64,000 nucleotides of DNA from Ectothiorhodospira haloalkaliphila ATCC 51935. GTDB taxonomy: Bacteria; Pseudomonadota; Gammaproteobacteria; Ectothiorhodospirales; Ectothiorhodospiraceae. This document shows, one piece after another, positions 44,852 to 53,717 of this stretch (position 1 is the first letter of the stretch; each line of letters begins with the position of its first letter). The position numbers and the translations under genes were made by a program. Where the stretch lies: NCBI RefSeq assembly GCF_000633935.1, contig NZ_KK214998.1:74356-138355 (forward strand), in the 5' to 3' direction. The notes below the pieces were generated by a model that was not told where the DNA came from, made no database searches, and saw nothing but the letters and a program-made list of their open reading frames with translations.

Positions 44852-44961
44852 TTGCCAAATTCTTGGTCACAATTTCGCCTGCAATCGGCGGGAGGTAGGC
44901 CAGAGCTTCAATTCTGCAGGTTCACCGACTACCATGGAGGCCGTTTCAAGGAGAGCCCCCT

Positions 44962-46092
44962 ATGTCCAGTCCGCAGCCGCGCCCGATCCTGTGTGTCGTT
45001 GGCGCTCGCCCCAACTTCATGAAAATCGCCCCCATCATGCGGGCATTCCGTGAAGAGGGCCTACCCGCATGGCTCCTGCACACCGGACAGCACTACGATG
45101 AGGATATGAATACCTCCTTTTTCAGGGACCTGGGCATACCCGAGCCCGATATCAATCTCGGTGTGGGCTCAGGGACCCACGCACAGCAGACAGCCGACAT
45201 CATGCGCAAGGTGGAGCCGGTCCTGGATGAGCAGCATCCCGCTGCCGTCCTGGTCGTGGGGGATGTCAATTCCACCATTGCCTGCGCTCTCGTGGCTTCC
45301 AAGAAGGGCATCCCCGTGATCCATGTGGAAGCAGGCCTGCGAAGTCGCGACCGAACCATGCCGGAGGAAATCAACCGGGTCCTGACGGATCAGATATCCG
45401 ATCTGCTTTTCACGACCGAGCGCTCGGCGGCCGACAACCTGGTTCGTGAGGGTATCGACATCGAACGGGTTCACTTCGTCGGTAATGTCATGATTGACAC
45501 GCTTCATTACAATCTATCGAGAGCCCAGCCCATCGGCGACACCCTTGCAGAATACGGTATTGATCCTCGCATTGCAGATGATCCCGCCGGGTTCGCGTTG
45601 GTGACCCTTCACCGACCATCCAACGTGGATGACCCCGACATCCTCGAAGGCATCGTCGGGTGCCTGGGCCAGATCTCTTGCGAGCTCCCGTTGATATTCC
45701 CCATTCACCCACGGACCCGGGCAAGACTGGAGGACTTCGGCCTGATGGAGCGCATGGCGTCGAACCGGATCATGTGCACGCCACCAATGGGTTATTTGCA
45801 ATTGCTGGGGGTGATGAAGGAGTCTCGCGTCGTTCTGACCGACTCCGGGGGCATTCAGGAGGAAACCACCGCACTTGGCATCCCCTGCGTTACCCTGCGC
45901 GAGAACACGGAGCGCCCAATCACCGTGACGGAAGGGGGCAATGTGCTTGTGGGCCATGATCCGCGGAGGATCATGGCGGCTGTCGGAGAGGCGATCAGCC
46001 GTCGCAGAGGTGAACCCAGGCGGCCCGAGTATTGGGATGGCAAGGCCTCTCAGAGGATCGCGACCATCCTGCGGGATTGGTTGCCGTCGTAG
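44962..46092 (+). CDS. wecB: UDP-N-acetylglucosamine 2-epimerase (non-hydrolysing)
   Basis: Makes UDP-ManNAc from UDP-GlcNAc, a precursor for ManNAc or ManNAcA residues. 376 residues, with the start VVGARPNFMKIAPIM, then HTGQHYD, VVGDVNSTIAC, HVEAGLRSRDRTMPEEINR and DSGGIQEETTALGIPC, all family landmarks with the catalytic acidic and His residues in place. A ribosome site AAGGAG precedes ATG 44962. No wecC dehydrogenase was found in the window, so the product may be used as ManNAc itself or be oxidised elsewhere. Confidence 0.95.
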   Translation: MSSPQPRPILCVVGARPNFMKIAPIMRAFREEGLPAWLLHTGQHYDEDMNTSFFRDLGIPEPDINLGVGSGTHAQQTADIMRKVEPVLDEQHPAAVLVVGDVNSTIACALVASKKGIPVIHVEAGLRSRDRTMPEEINRVLTDQISDLLFTTERSAADNLVREGIDIERVHFVGNVMIDTLHYNLSRAQPIGDTLAEYGIDPRIADDPAGFALVTLHRPSNVDDPDILEGIVGCLGQISCELPLIFPIHPRTRARLEDFGLMERMASNRIMCTPPMGYLQLLGVMKESRVVLTDSGGIQEETTALGIPCVTLRENTERPITVTEGGNVLVGHDPRRIMAAVGEAISRRRGEPRRPEYWDGKASQRIATILRDWLPS

Positions 46093-46116
46093 CCGGCATC
46101 CCGGTCACCGTGCTTT

Positions 46117-47961
46117 TCAGGAGGCACGCTGGCCCTTGATTTGGTGGGACTCCATCCAAAGATCCAGCATCATCAGGATCCACACCATCTCCCCATAGTA
46201 GGCCGCATGCTCCTGCTGGTGCAGGCGGATGAGTTCATCCACAAAGCCCGGCTTCATGATCTCCCGCCCCTTGAAGCGCAGCAGCCCGTCGTAGGCCATC
46301 TCCCTGAGCGGCGGATGATCCTGCATCCACACCCCGAACGGCAAACCAAAACCGTGTTTCTTCTTGTGGATGATCTCATCGGGCAGAAAGCCGGTGGTGG
46401 CCTCCTTGTAGAAGTGCCGCAGTCGCCCCTTCGAGGCCTTCATCTCAGAGGGCACCCGGCAGGAGAACGCCACCAGATCTTCATCCAGCATCGGAAACAC
46501 CACATCCACCCCCGCCATCTGGCACATGCGGGTTACCTTGCGCAGATCGTTGTCCGCCAGGGTTTGCTGCCAGTCCAGATACATCATGCGGTTCAGGGTG
46601 GAGGCCTCGGCGGGGCGCTGGTAGATGTCCCGCATCAGTGACCACGGGGCGTCCTGGTCCACCTGCCCCAGAAAGTCCGGTTCAAACATGTCAGCCAGGC
46701 TCAGCCGGTGCAGGTGGTTGTACGTTTGCAGCCGATCGGGCAGGGGGATGCGTGCCTGCTCCACATAACTACGGGCCTTGCCCAGCAGCGGCACGCCACG
46801 GGGCAGACGGGTGAACAGGGGCTCCAGCAGGGAGCGGCGCAATGGCATGGGCAAACGCCCCCAGAGTTCGAACACATCCTGCTTCACATAACGGGCGTTG
46901 CCGGCAAAGAGTTCATCACCGCCATCCCCGGCCAGCATGCGCTTGATGCCGGCATCGGCGGCCATGCGCGCACAAAAATAGGCGGGCAGGGCCGAGGAGT
47001 TACCAAAGGGTTCATCGTAGGCGGCAGCGATCAAAGGCACGGCCTCCACCACATCCTCGGGCGTGACGTAGTATTCGTGGGCGCGGGTATTGAAGTGGCG
47101 CGACGCCGTGCGGGCGTATTCCATCTCGTCATAGCCCGGGGCATCAAAGCCGATGCTGAAGGTATCGGCCTCGCCGGGCCGCAATCGGGCCAGGCAGCCG
47201 CTGACGGTGGAACTGTCCAGCCCGCCGCTGAGAAAGGCCCCGGTATGGGGTTCTTCACTCAACCGCGTGACCGAAGCCTCCAGGTGCTCGCGCATCTCCT
47301 GGCCGAGGGTGGCGGCATCGGCCCCGTCCGGTTCCTGGAACGCAGGCTGCCAGTAAGCCTTCACCCGGGGCGGCTCATCGCCCTCAAGGATCAGGCACTG
47401 CCCGCCCTGGAGTTTTTCCAGCCCCTTATACAGGCTCATCGGGGCCGGCAGCATGTGAAAGAAGAGGTAGTGAAACAGGCCGCTGGAGGTGACCCGTCGC
47501 TCCATGCCCGGATGCGCCAGCACGCTCGCCGCCGATGTTCCAAAGGCCACGCCGCCCGGGATGCGGGCGAAAAACATGGGGAACTGGCCGATGCGATCAA
47601 TGCCCACCAGCAGGCGGCGATTGTCCGGGTCCAGAACGCAGGCCGAGAAGTCCCCGCCCACGCGCTCGAAGGCGCCGCGTTCGTGCCGCCGATAGGCTTC
47701 CAGCAGGGCAGCCGCTGGGCTGTGGTCCCGGGCCAGAGCGGCCAGATGAGGGTCACGCCATCGGGGATGCCCGGCCAGCGCGACGATCACGCCCCCGGAC
47801 CCTCCGGCCACCCACCCATCCCGCGTGTTGCAGGCGCCACCCCGGGTCGTCAGGGTTTCGGAGTCACCGCCGGGCAGGCCCGGCAAGGCCCCGGCACACC
47901 CGGCATCAACCTGGCTCAACCCCTTTCCATCCGTGATAAACCAACCGCAGAGTCCTGACAT
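46117..47961 (-). CDS. Asparagine synthetase-like protein with displaced N-terminal Cys
   Basis: 614 residues from ATG 47961. It has a glutaminase-like N-terminal domain and a synthetase domain with the PP-loop LSGGLDSSTV and the C-terminal HKKKHGFGLPFGVWM. The N-terminus is MSGLCGWF: the only nearby Cys is residue 5, not residue 2, so the usual Ntn nucleophile is not exposed unless the start is processed or differs. The glutaminase half also lacks the RGPD motif seen in amidotransferase 1. It may use free ammonia or be a non-glutaminase ligase. It converges on wecB and is divergent from the methyltransferase. Confidence 0.85.
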   Translation of the reverse strand: MSGLCGWFITDGKGLSQVDAGCAGALPGLPGGDSETLTTRGGACNTRDGWVAGGSGGVIVALAGHPRWRDPHLAALARDHSPAAALLEAYRRHERGAFERVGGDFSACVLDPDNRRLLVGIDRIGQFPMFFARIPGGVAFGTSAASVLAHPGMERRVTSSGLFHYLFFHMLPAPMSLYKGLEKLQGGQCLILEGDEPPRVKAYWQPAFQEPDGADAATLGQEMREHLEASVTRLSEEPHTGAFLSGGLDSSTVSGCLARLRPGEADTFSIGFDAPGYDEMEYARTASRHFNTRAHEYYVTPEDVVEAVPLIAAAYDEPFGNSSALPAYFCARMAADAGIKRMLAGDGGDELFAGNARYVKQDVFELWGRLPMPLRRSLLEPLFTRLPRGVPLLGKARSYVEQARIPLPDRLQTYNHLHRLSLADMFEPDFLGQVDQDAPWSLMRDIYQRPAEASTLNRMMYLDWQQTLADNDLRKVTRMCQMAGVDVVFPMLDEDLVAFSCRVPSEMKASKGRLRHFYKEATTGFLPDEIIHKKKHGFGLPFGVWMQDHPPLREMAYDGLLRFKGREIMKPGFVDELIRLHQQEHAAYYGEMVWILMMLDLWMESHQIKGQRAS

Positions 47962-48079
47962 ATGCCTGTTCGCCTGTGGGGATTGGGTTATATACTTCGT
48001 GGCCTGAACGTAATCACTCAATGGGCCATCATAAAACATCCATGCCCCTGGGGCATCCGGCCCGATCAACTGGCTTGCC

Positions 48080-48817
48080 ATGAGATCCCAATTCGAAGAA
48101 GTCTGGCGCAGGCGTTTTACCGAAAGGGGGCGTCTATTCGATGACGATGCCGGCATTGCCGGCTGGACCGATACGGGCCTGGAGACTCGTCTGCGGCATT
48201 TTCAAAGGGTGTGGCCGGGGGACGAACCTGGCGCTCAATGGCTCGATGTGGGCTGCGGTGCTGGCAGCTACACCCGTTACCTGGCGGAGCAGGGCGTGGC
48301 GCCCCTGGGGGCGGATTACTCCCTTCCCTCGGTGCAAAAGGCCCGGTTGCGCAGCGAGGCCGCCATCGAGTGGATGGTGGCCGACGCCACCCGGTTGCCC
48401 CTGAAGCCAGGCACCATGGATGGCGTCATGTGCTTTGGCGTCATGCAGGCACTCTCGGGGCCCGAACAGGCCGTCACTGAACTGGTGGCCGCCACCCGGC
48501 CAGGGGGGCAGGTCTGGATCGACGCCCTCAACCGGGGCTGCCTCACCACCCTGATCAAGCGCCTGTTGGCCAGGCTGCGCCGCCGACCGCTCAACCTGCG
48601 TTACGATGACCCCAGGGCGCTGGCGGCGCTCCTGGAGCAGGTGGGTGCCGAGCAGGTCCGGGTGTACTGGATTCCCATCCTGCCGGGGCGGTTGAGTCGG
48701 TTTCAGCCGTGGGTGGAGTCCGGGGTCGTGCATGAATTGCTGCAGCGTCTGCCCTGGCTCGGGGGGCTGTTCAGTCATGCCTTTCTGGTGTCTGCCAGGA
48801 AGGGCGAGCATTCATGA
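48080..48817 (+). CDS. Class I SAM-dependent methyltransferase
   Basis: 245 residues with the SAM motif LDVGCGAGSY at 55-64, an acidic partner strand (LGADYSLPSV), and VADATRLPLKPGTMDGVMC, the usual motif II region. It probably methylates a sugar or lipid-linked intermediate of this polysaccharide. It is the first of four + strand genes (methyltransferase, ACP, two hydrolases). The stop is 77 bp before the ACP start. Confidence 0.88.
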   Translation: MRSQFEEVWRRRFTERGRLFDDDAGIAGWTDTGLETRLRHFQRVWPGDEPGAQWLDVGCGAGSYTRYLAEQGVAPLGADYSLPSVQKARLRSEAAIEWMVADATRLPLKPGTMDGVMCFGVMQALSGPEQAVTELVAATRPGGQVWIDALNRGCLTTLIKRLLARLRRRPLNLRYDDPRALAALLEQVGAEQVRVYWIPILPGRLSRFQPWVESGVVHELLQRLPWLGGLFSHAFLVSARKGEHS

Positions 48818-48894
48818 TCCAACAATAACCATCAGGCCATCTTCTGGGGTAACGCCCGACGGAGCCTGAACGAACCAATGACATGGGGAACACG

Positions 48895-49149
48895 ATGTCG
48901 AGCATGGAACAGATCAAAGGCGTCCTGGACGCCGTCCTGGGCCTGAACGGGCGGGCGGCTTCGTTCGATGCCTCCACACCGTTGCTGGGGAACATCCCGG
49001 AACTGGACTCCATGGCGGTGGTGACCGTGATCACCACCCTGGAGGAGCAGTTCGGCATCATGGTGGATGATGATGAAATCAGCGCGGAGACCTTCGAGAC
49101 GCTGGGCTCACTCACGGATTTCGTGGATGCCAAACTGGCGGGGGCCTGA
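48895..49149 (+). CDS. Acyl carrier protein, exosortase locus type
   Basis: About 84 residues. The phosphopantetheine attachment serine is S39 in ELDSMAV, with the surrounding helix 2 intact, and the remainder is acidic as usual for ACPs. ATG 48883 is an alternative start four codons upstream, but the GGGGAA at 48885-48890 suits ATG 48895. It carries an acyl or amino-acyl group, presumably for decorating the polysaccharide. It is one base-frame step from the hydrolase gene, whose TTG directly follows its stop. Confidence 0.88.
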   Translation: MSSMEQIKGVLDAVLGLNGRAASFDASTPLLGNIPELDSMAVVTVITTLEEQFGIMVDDDEISAETFETLGSLTDFVDAKLAGA

Positions 49150-49992
49150 TTGACCCAGGATTTGTCCAACACGCGCATGGATGTGGGCTTTATCCAGGGC
49201 CGGCAAGGTGCACTCTTTCAGGTGGTGCATCGGCCACCTGAAGGTGTCGCCGTACGTGGCACCGTTTTATACGTTCATCCCCTCATGGAAGAACACAACA
49301 AATCCCGACGCATGGCCGCCCTTCAGGCGAGGCAACTAGCCGCCCAAGGCTGGGTGGTGCTCCAGCCGGACCTGTACGGCTGCGGCGACAGTGACGGGGA
49401 TTTCGAGGAAGCGCGCTGGGCGGTGTGGCTGGAAGACCTGCACGCCGGCTTGCAGGCACTGCCCCACGACGCGCATCAACCTCTCATCCTGTGGGGCCTG
49501 AGGGCAGGCTGCCTGCTCATCAGTGACCTGCTGTCCTCCCATCCATGCACGCCTGCCCTGACGATCCTCTGGCAACCGGTGACCCAGGGGGATATCCACC
49601 TGAACCAGATCCTGCGCCTGCGCCTGGCCTCGGGCATGATGTCAGGCACCCAGGGCGAGACCACCAAGGGCTTGCGCGAACGCCTGAAAAACGGCGAGAC
49701 ACTGGAAGTGGCGGGCTATGCCCTGCATCCGGAGTGGGTGGCGGGTCTTTCAGCAGCCACACTGCAGCCCCCTCCCTCGGGTGAGGTGGCTTGGTTCGAG
49801 GTGTCGGGCACCGCCGATGCACCGCTTTCACCGGCTGCCCAGCGTCAGATCCAGGCCTGGACGGCGTCCGGGATGGCCGTGCATGCCGAAGTGCTGATGG
49901 GCGAGCCCTTCTGGACCACGCAGGAGATCCGCGAAGTGCCGGAATTGATCGAGGCCACCACCCGGCGCGTCCAAGAGGTCATCACGCGATGA
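49150..49992 (+). CDS. Exosortase A-associated hydrolase 2 (alpha/beta fold)
   Basis: 280-residue alpha/beta-hydrolase-like protein. TTG 49150 immediately follows the ACP stop and has a GGGGG ribosome site; ATG 49177 is an alternative. VLYVHPLMEEHNKSRR and DLYGCGDSDGDF are typical of the family. At the nucleophile elbow the sequence is WGLRAGC rather than GxSxG, so it may not be an ordinary serine hydrolase. It probably acts on the ACP-bound or sugar-linked acyl group. It overlaps hydrolase 1 by 4 bp. Confidence 0.85.
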   Translation: MTQDLSNTRMDVGFIQGRQGALFQVVHRPPEGVAVRGTVLYVHPLMEEHNKSRRMAALQARQLAAQGWVVLQPDLYGCGDSDGDFEEARWAVWLEDLHAGLQALPHDAHQPLILWGLRAGCLLISDLLSSHPCTPALTILWQPVTQGDIHLNQILRLRLASGMMSGTQGETTKGLRERLKNGETLEVAGYALHPEWVAGLSAATLQPPPSGEVAWFEVSGTADAPLSPAAQRQIQAWTASGMAVHAEVLMGEPFWTTQEIREVPELIEATTRRVQEVITR

Positions 49993-50855
49993 GCCCCGAT
50001 GCCTTCCTCTTTCATGTGGACGAGGCGCCCCTGGTGGGGATTATCCACCCGGGTGCGGAGGAGGCTCGTACCGGGGTCTTGATCGTCGTGGGTGGCCCCC
50101 AGTACCGGGTGGGGAGTCACCGGCAATTCCTGTTGCTGGCTCGGGATCTTTCCGCCCAGGGTATCCCGGTGATGCGTTTTGATTACCGGGGCATGGGCGA
50201 CGCCGGAGGTGATCAGCGAGACTTCGAGCATATCGATAAGGATATCGAGGCAGCAATCGACGCCTTTCAATCCCGGATGCCCCATCTGGAGCGCGTGGTC
50301 ATCTGGGGCCTGTGCGACGCCGCCTCGGCCGCCCTCATGTATGCTTGGCGCGACCCCCGAGTGGCCGGCCTTGTGCTGCTCAACCCCTGGGTGCGCACCG
50401 AACAAAGCCTTGCCAAGACCTATCTCAAGCACTATTACGTGAAACGTGCGTTCAGTCGCGACTTTTGGTCCGGTGTGCTCAGTGGGCGATTCGATCCGCT
50501 TGGTTCCCTTTGTTCGCTCGCCGATCTCGTGCGTCGCACCGTGGCGCGACCCCCTGAACGCTCGGGCACGAGCAACGGGCCATCGTCGCGAAATGCGGTG
50601 CTTCAAGGGGGGCTGCCTGAGCGCATGGCGAGTGGCTGGCAGCGCTTCGAGGGGCGCATCCTGCTGATTCTTAGCGGGGATGACCTGACGGCAGCGGAGT
50701 TTCGTGATGTGGCGGCGGGATCACCCACTTGGGCGGGATTGCTGGACGAATCGCGTGTGACGGTACAAGAATTGGCCCAGGCCAATCACACCTTTTCCAG
50801 AAAGGAATGGAGGGGGCAGGTCTCCCGCTGGACCCTGGAGTGGTTCAGCGAGTGA
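49989..50855 (+). CDS. Exosortase A-associated hydrolase 1 (alpha/beta fold)
   Basis: 288 residues from ATG 49989, overlapping the hydrolase 2 stop; the longer upstream frame is the other gene's shadow. Motifs are VVGGPQYRVGSHRQF, MRFDYRGMGDAGG, and an elbow WGLCDAAS where Cys replaces Ser as the likely nucleophile, with SGDDLTA and ANHTFSR supplying acid and His. It pairs with hydrolase 2 and the ACP in exosortase A loci; the reaction is not known. Confidence 0.87.
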   Translation: MSPDAFLFHVDEAPLVGIIHPGAEEARTGVLIVVGGPQYRVGSHRQFLLLARDLSAQGIPVMRFDYRGMGDAGGDQRDFEHIDKDIEAAIDAFQSRMPHLERVVIWGLCDAASAALMYAWRDPRVAGLVLLNPWVRTEQSLAKTYLKHYYVKRAFSRDFWSGVLSGRFDPLGSLCSLADLVRRTVARPPERSGTSNGPSSRNAVLQGGLPERMASGWQRFEGRILLILSGDDLTAAEFRDVAAGSPTWAGLLDESRVTVQELAQANHTFSRKEWRGQVSRWTLEWFSE

Positions 50856-50901
50856 TGTCTCGCGCTTCTGGGGCAGGCTCTGATGTTGAGGGTGTTTCAC
50901 C

Positions 50902-51618
50902 TTGAGATATGCCTGGAATACCCACTTGTTTTTCACGTTGCGCCAATTGGGTTGGTGCGACGGCGTGTGGTTCCTGCTGTCCGAACTGGTTGGGCGCCTG
51001 AGCGGTGGTCGCGCCCAAATCATCAAATATCATTTATTGGTGCAGCCGTTGAACGACATGCCCCACATACCGCCGTATCGCGGCGCGGCACTTCATGTCA
51101 GGGAAGTTGAAGAGGGCGATCCATTACTGGAGGCCATGGGGCGCAACCCGCAATCCATGCGTCGACGGTTTCAACAGGGCGCCCACTGTCTGGCCTTGCT
51201 CAAACACGGCGATTTGGTGGGGTATCTCTGGTGGCAGGGGGGAGCGTACGAGGAAGACGAGGTGCGCTGCCTGTTCCTGCCTCAGCCCGAGGGACGCGCG
51301 GTCTGGGATTTCGATGTCTTTATCTGCCCGTCACAGCGGTTGAGCGCAAGCTTTGCAAAACTCTGGCAAGAGGCTGGGAGGCGATTGCGTGAGCGGGGTT
51401 TCACTCATACCTGTAGCCGTATATCGGCCTTCAATCCGGCCTCGCTGAGTGCTCACCGGCACTTGGGTGCCCACGTGGTGGGTTCGCGGATTTTCATGGT
51501 TTTTGGAGGGCTAGAGGTGAGCGTTGGCTCGCAGACCCCAAGGTGGTATGTCTCTCGACCCGGAACCCCGGGTCCGCACATCAAGGTTGGGCCCTTAGGG
51601 GACGGCCCCGTCGGATAA
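50902..51618 (+). CDS. GNAT-like acyltransferase of unknown specificity
   Basis: 238 residues from TTG 50902, which has only a distant GAGGG site. The middle part (HCLALLKHGDLVGYLWWQGG) and the end (NPASLSAHRHLGAHVVGSRIF) follow the GNAT pattern of strand, bulge and a final Asn-x3-Ser...H-LG motif. A donor-binding loop is not obvious. It may acylate a sugar amino group. The N-terminal 50 residues are hydrophobic and unassigned. Its last 38 bp overlap the oppositely oriented ATP-grasp gene. Confidence 0.6.
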   Translation: MRYAWNTHLFFTLRQLGWCDGVWFLLSELVGRLSGGRAQIIKYHLLVQPLNDMPHIPPYRGAALHVREVEEGDPLLEAMGRNPQSMRRRFQQGAHCLALLKHGDLVGYLWWQGGAYEEDEVRCLFLPQPEGRAVWDFDVFICPSQRLSASFAKLWQEAGRRLRERGFTHTCSRISAFNPASLSAHRHLGAHVVGSRIFMVFGGLEVSVGSQTPRWYVSRPGTPGPHIKVGPLGDGPVG

Positions 51619-52804
51619 CCTGAATGGCTTTTGCCCAGGCGCGCGATATAAACCACTTCAGGAACCGCCACATGGCCCAGACGCTCGGCGCCGGATCTCT
51701 TCGGTCCCAGTAGGCGAATCTGGCATTCCAGCGGGCAGTTGCCGTTTCGCCCCCCAGCCAACGCAAACGCAGGTAACTTGCCGGGCTGCTCTCCGTGTCA
51801 AACCAGATCGTTCCTGCTGTCTGCCTTGGAGTTGTACCAGGCAGGCCGCACTGCGACTGGTACTCCACCCATGGCAGATTGACCCCATTGGCGGTGCAGC
51901 AATCCAGCCAGTAGTCTGTGCGTCCCAGGGTGGGCTCTATGATCCAGGGGTTCCCGTGATCATCCAGCTTGGCCTCCAGCGACACCGGGCCGGATAGCCG
52001 CAATGGCTTGAAAAACTCCTCGGCAAGCGCTTCCATGCGCTCGTGTTGGTAAGACTCAGCGACGGTTGTCTGTCCCATGGCTGGTGGTTGCGAGGCCAAT
52101 TTGCGCCCCGTAAAACGCGCCAGGATACGGCCTTGGTCCAAGTATAAAGCTACAAACAAGATGCGGCGATCTCCTCCTTGAATCCAGTGCTGTAACAGAA
52201 ATGGTAGCGCGTTGGGATAGGAATTGACCAATTCCACAAGCTCGTTCCGACTGCGAACCAGCCGCACCTTGAATCCGGAAAGCGGTTGGGTGGGTTTCAC
52301 GATCAGGGGAAAGGTGAGACCCTGTGCCTCGAGGTTATTCAAACTGACATGGTGAGGATTGTCCTGGCTGTGAAAGGTCCAGGTGCGGGGGTAGGGCAGG
52401 TCATTTTCCCGGCAGTGGGCTTCAAGGCTGGCCTTGTCCAGCAAGGAGAGTATTGAATCCCGGCAATGCCCCCAGCTTAGCCTGTAAAGGCCGTCGATAT
52501 CTTCCCAGTGCCGCGCAACCACTCGTACCATGTTGTCGTTGGTGAGGAACAGCACCGGTTCTGGTGTTGCCGGAAGCTGGTTGCGCAATGTTTGAAGCGC
52601 GTCAATCAGCCCGATACCATTGATGTCCGGCGTATGTATGACCTTGGCCACTCGGGTGCGGTAGCCCGGTAGCTCGCGTCTGGCCTCCAGCGCTACCACA
52701 GGCACGCCCGCCCGACCGAGGCTGCGGACTACCGCAAGGCCGTGGGCGCAAAGGCCGGCCACGACGGCAGTCGCAGGGGCAGATGGCGTAGGGTGGTCGG
52801 GCAT
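51581..52804 (-). CDS. ATP-grasp ligase-like protein
   Basis: About 407 residues from ATG 52804; an ATG at 52885 after GGGAG would add 27 residues. The opening ATAVVAGLCAHGLAVVRSLG is a Rossmann-like pre-grasp domain, followed by FPLIVKPTQPLSGFKVRLV (ATP-lysine strand) and a late EAKLDDHGNPWIIEPTLGRTD carrying the metal-binding Glu/Asn region. It is related to carboxylate-amine ligases and may attach an amino acid to a carboxylated sugar. It stands alone on this strand between two + genes. Confidence 0.8.
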   Translation of the reverse strand: MPDHPTPSAPATAVVAGLCAHGLAVVRSLGRAGVPVVALEARRELPGYRTRVAKVIHTPDINGIGLIDALQTLRNQLPATPEPVLFLTNDNMVRVVARHWEDIDGLYRLSWGHCRDSILSLLDKASLEAHCRENDLPYPRTWTFHSQDNPHHVSLNNLEAQGLTFPLIVKPTQPLSGFKVRLVRSRNELVELVNSYPNALPFLLQHWIQGGDRRILFVALYLDQGRILARFTGRKLASQPPAMGQTTVAESYQHERMEALAEEFFKPLRLSGPVSLEAKLDDHGNPWIIEPTLGRTDYWLDCCTANGVNLPWVEYQSQCGLPGTTPRQTAGTIWFDTESSPASYLRLRWLGGETATARWNARFAYWDRRDPAPSVWAMWRFLKWFISRAWAKAIQVIRRGRPLRAQP

Positions 52805-53019
52805 GGCTGTGTACCTGTATCGGGATGACTTTTCCCTTCGAGGATAAAGGACAAATGGTTGCGAGTGCGAACGTGCCGAAACCATGAAGCGGCGCTCCCT
52901 ATGCGGGCAAGCCGCCAAAAAACTACCCTCGACCCCATACAGGCTGCAAGTCCTTTGAGCTTGGGTTACGATGCAAGGAAGGGGTGGCTTGAAGATGTGG
53001 ATTAGGGGGTGTCGTAGCG

Positions 53020-53643
53020 ATGTATAAATGGCTTTTCAGTTTGTTCTTGGGGATTGTATCCTCAACGCTTGCCCTGCCGGTGTTCAGTGCTGGCGCGTGC
53101 GGGCCGCCGCCGGGCGTCAACCTCGATTACCTGGATCCTAGGAATGGAGGCCGTCTCGAGGTCGTGGAGAGGGTTCATTTCACAGACGACGTTCGCAGTC
53201 TGAGAAGTGGAAGCACTGGCTATTTGGCGCAGGATATCGAGTTCGTGCTGAACGTTTTTCCCAACCACCATGCTGGATTAGATGCGATGAGTCGCCTGGT
53301 TAACCGCGAAGGCACCTCGCAGCCCAGGAGCGCACGGTGGCCGATTGAGTGTCGGTTTCACTGGGCACGTCTACGCAATGCCAACGATGGGATGGTCTCA
53401 CTGATAGAGGGTGTCCATTATCATCGGCTTGGCAACCGCGCCGAGGCTAGAACGCATCTAAAGCGAGCTGCAGAACTCTCCCCGGAGAATCCTGAAGTCC
53501 GGTATAACGTGGGGTTGCTGCTATTCCGCTATGGAGAGCATGACGCTGCCTATGGGCATGCCAAGGAGGCGTATGCCATGGGGTATCCATTGCCCGGGCT
53601 GCGCAATATGCTGGAGCGAGCTGGCTACTCTCTTGACGACTGA
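53020..53643 (+). CDS. Secreted TPR-containing protein
   Basis: 207 residues with a signal peptide (hydrophobic 4-22, cleavage near FSAGA) and a C-terminal pair of tetratricopeptide-like helices (GVHYHRLGNRAEARTHLKRA, then NPEVRYNVGLLLFRYGEHDAA). The central part has four or so Cys/Trp positions without a known motif. It is much shorter than PrsT-type TPR proteins of XrtA loci. A periplasmic scaffolding role is a guess. The next gene starts 74 bp later. Confidence 0.65.
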   Translation: MYKWLFSLFLGIVSSTLALPVFSAGACGPPPGVNLDYLDPRNGGRLEVVERVHFTDDVRSLRSGSTGYLAQDIEFVLNVFPNHHAGLDAMSRLVNREGTSQPRSARWPIECRFHWARLRNANDGMVSLIEGVHYHRLGNRAEARTHLKRAAELSPENPEVRYNVGLLLFRYGEHDAAYGHAKEAYAMGYPLPGLRNMLERAGYSLDD

Positions 53644-53717
53644 CGTAGCCCGTAATATGCGTTCCAGGGCTCTCCATTTGCCTAATCGTTCAGGGAAAAC
53701 CCTGGTGGCCCTTTCCC

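Noticed and set aside
48895-49149. Fatty-acid synthesis AcpP
   Set aside because: The attachment motif is ELDSMAV rather than the DSLD-type motif of AcpP, and the neighbours are exosortase-linked hydrolases.
53020-53643. TPR protein as PrsT of the XrtA system
   Set aside because: PrsT-type proteins are several times longer; only two TPR-like helix pairs are present here.
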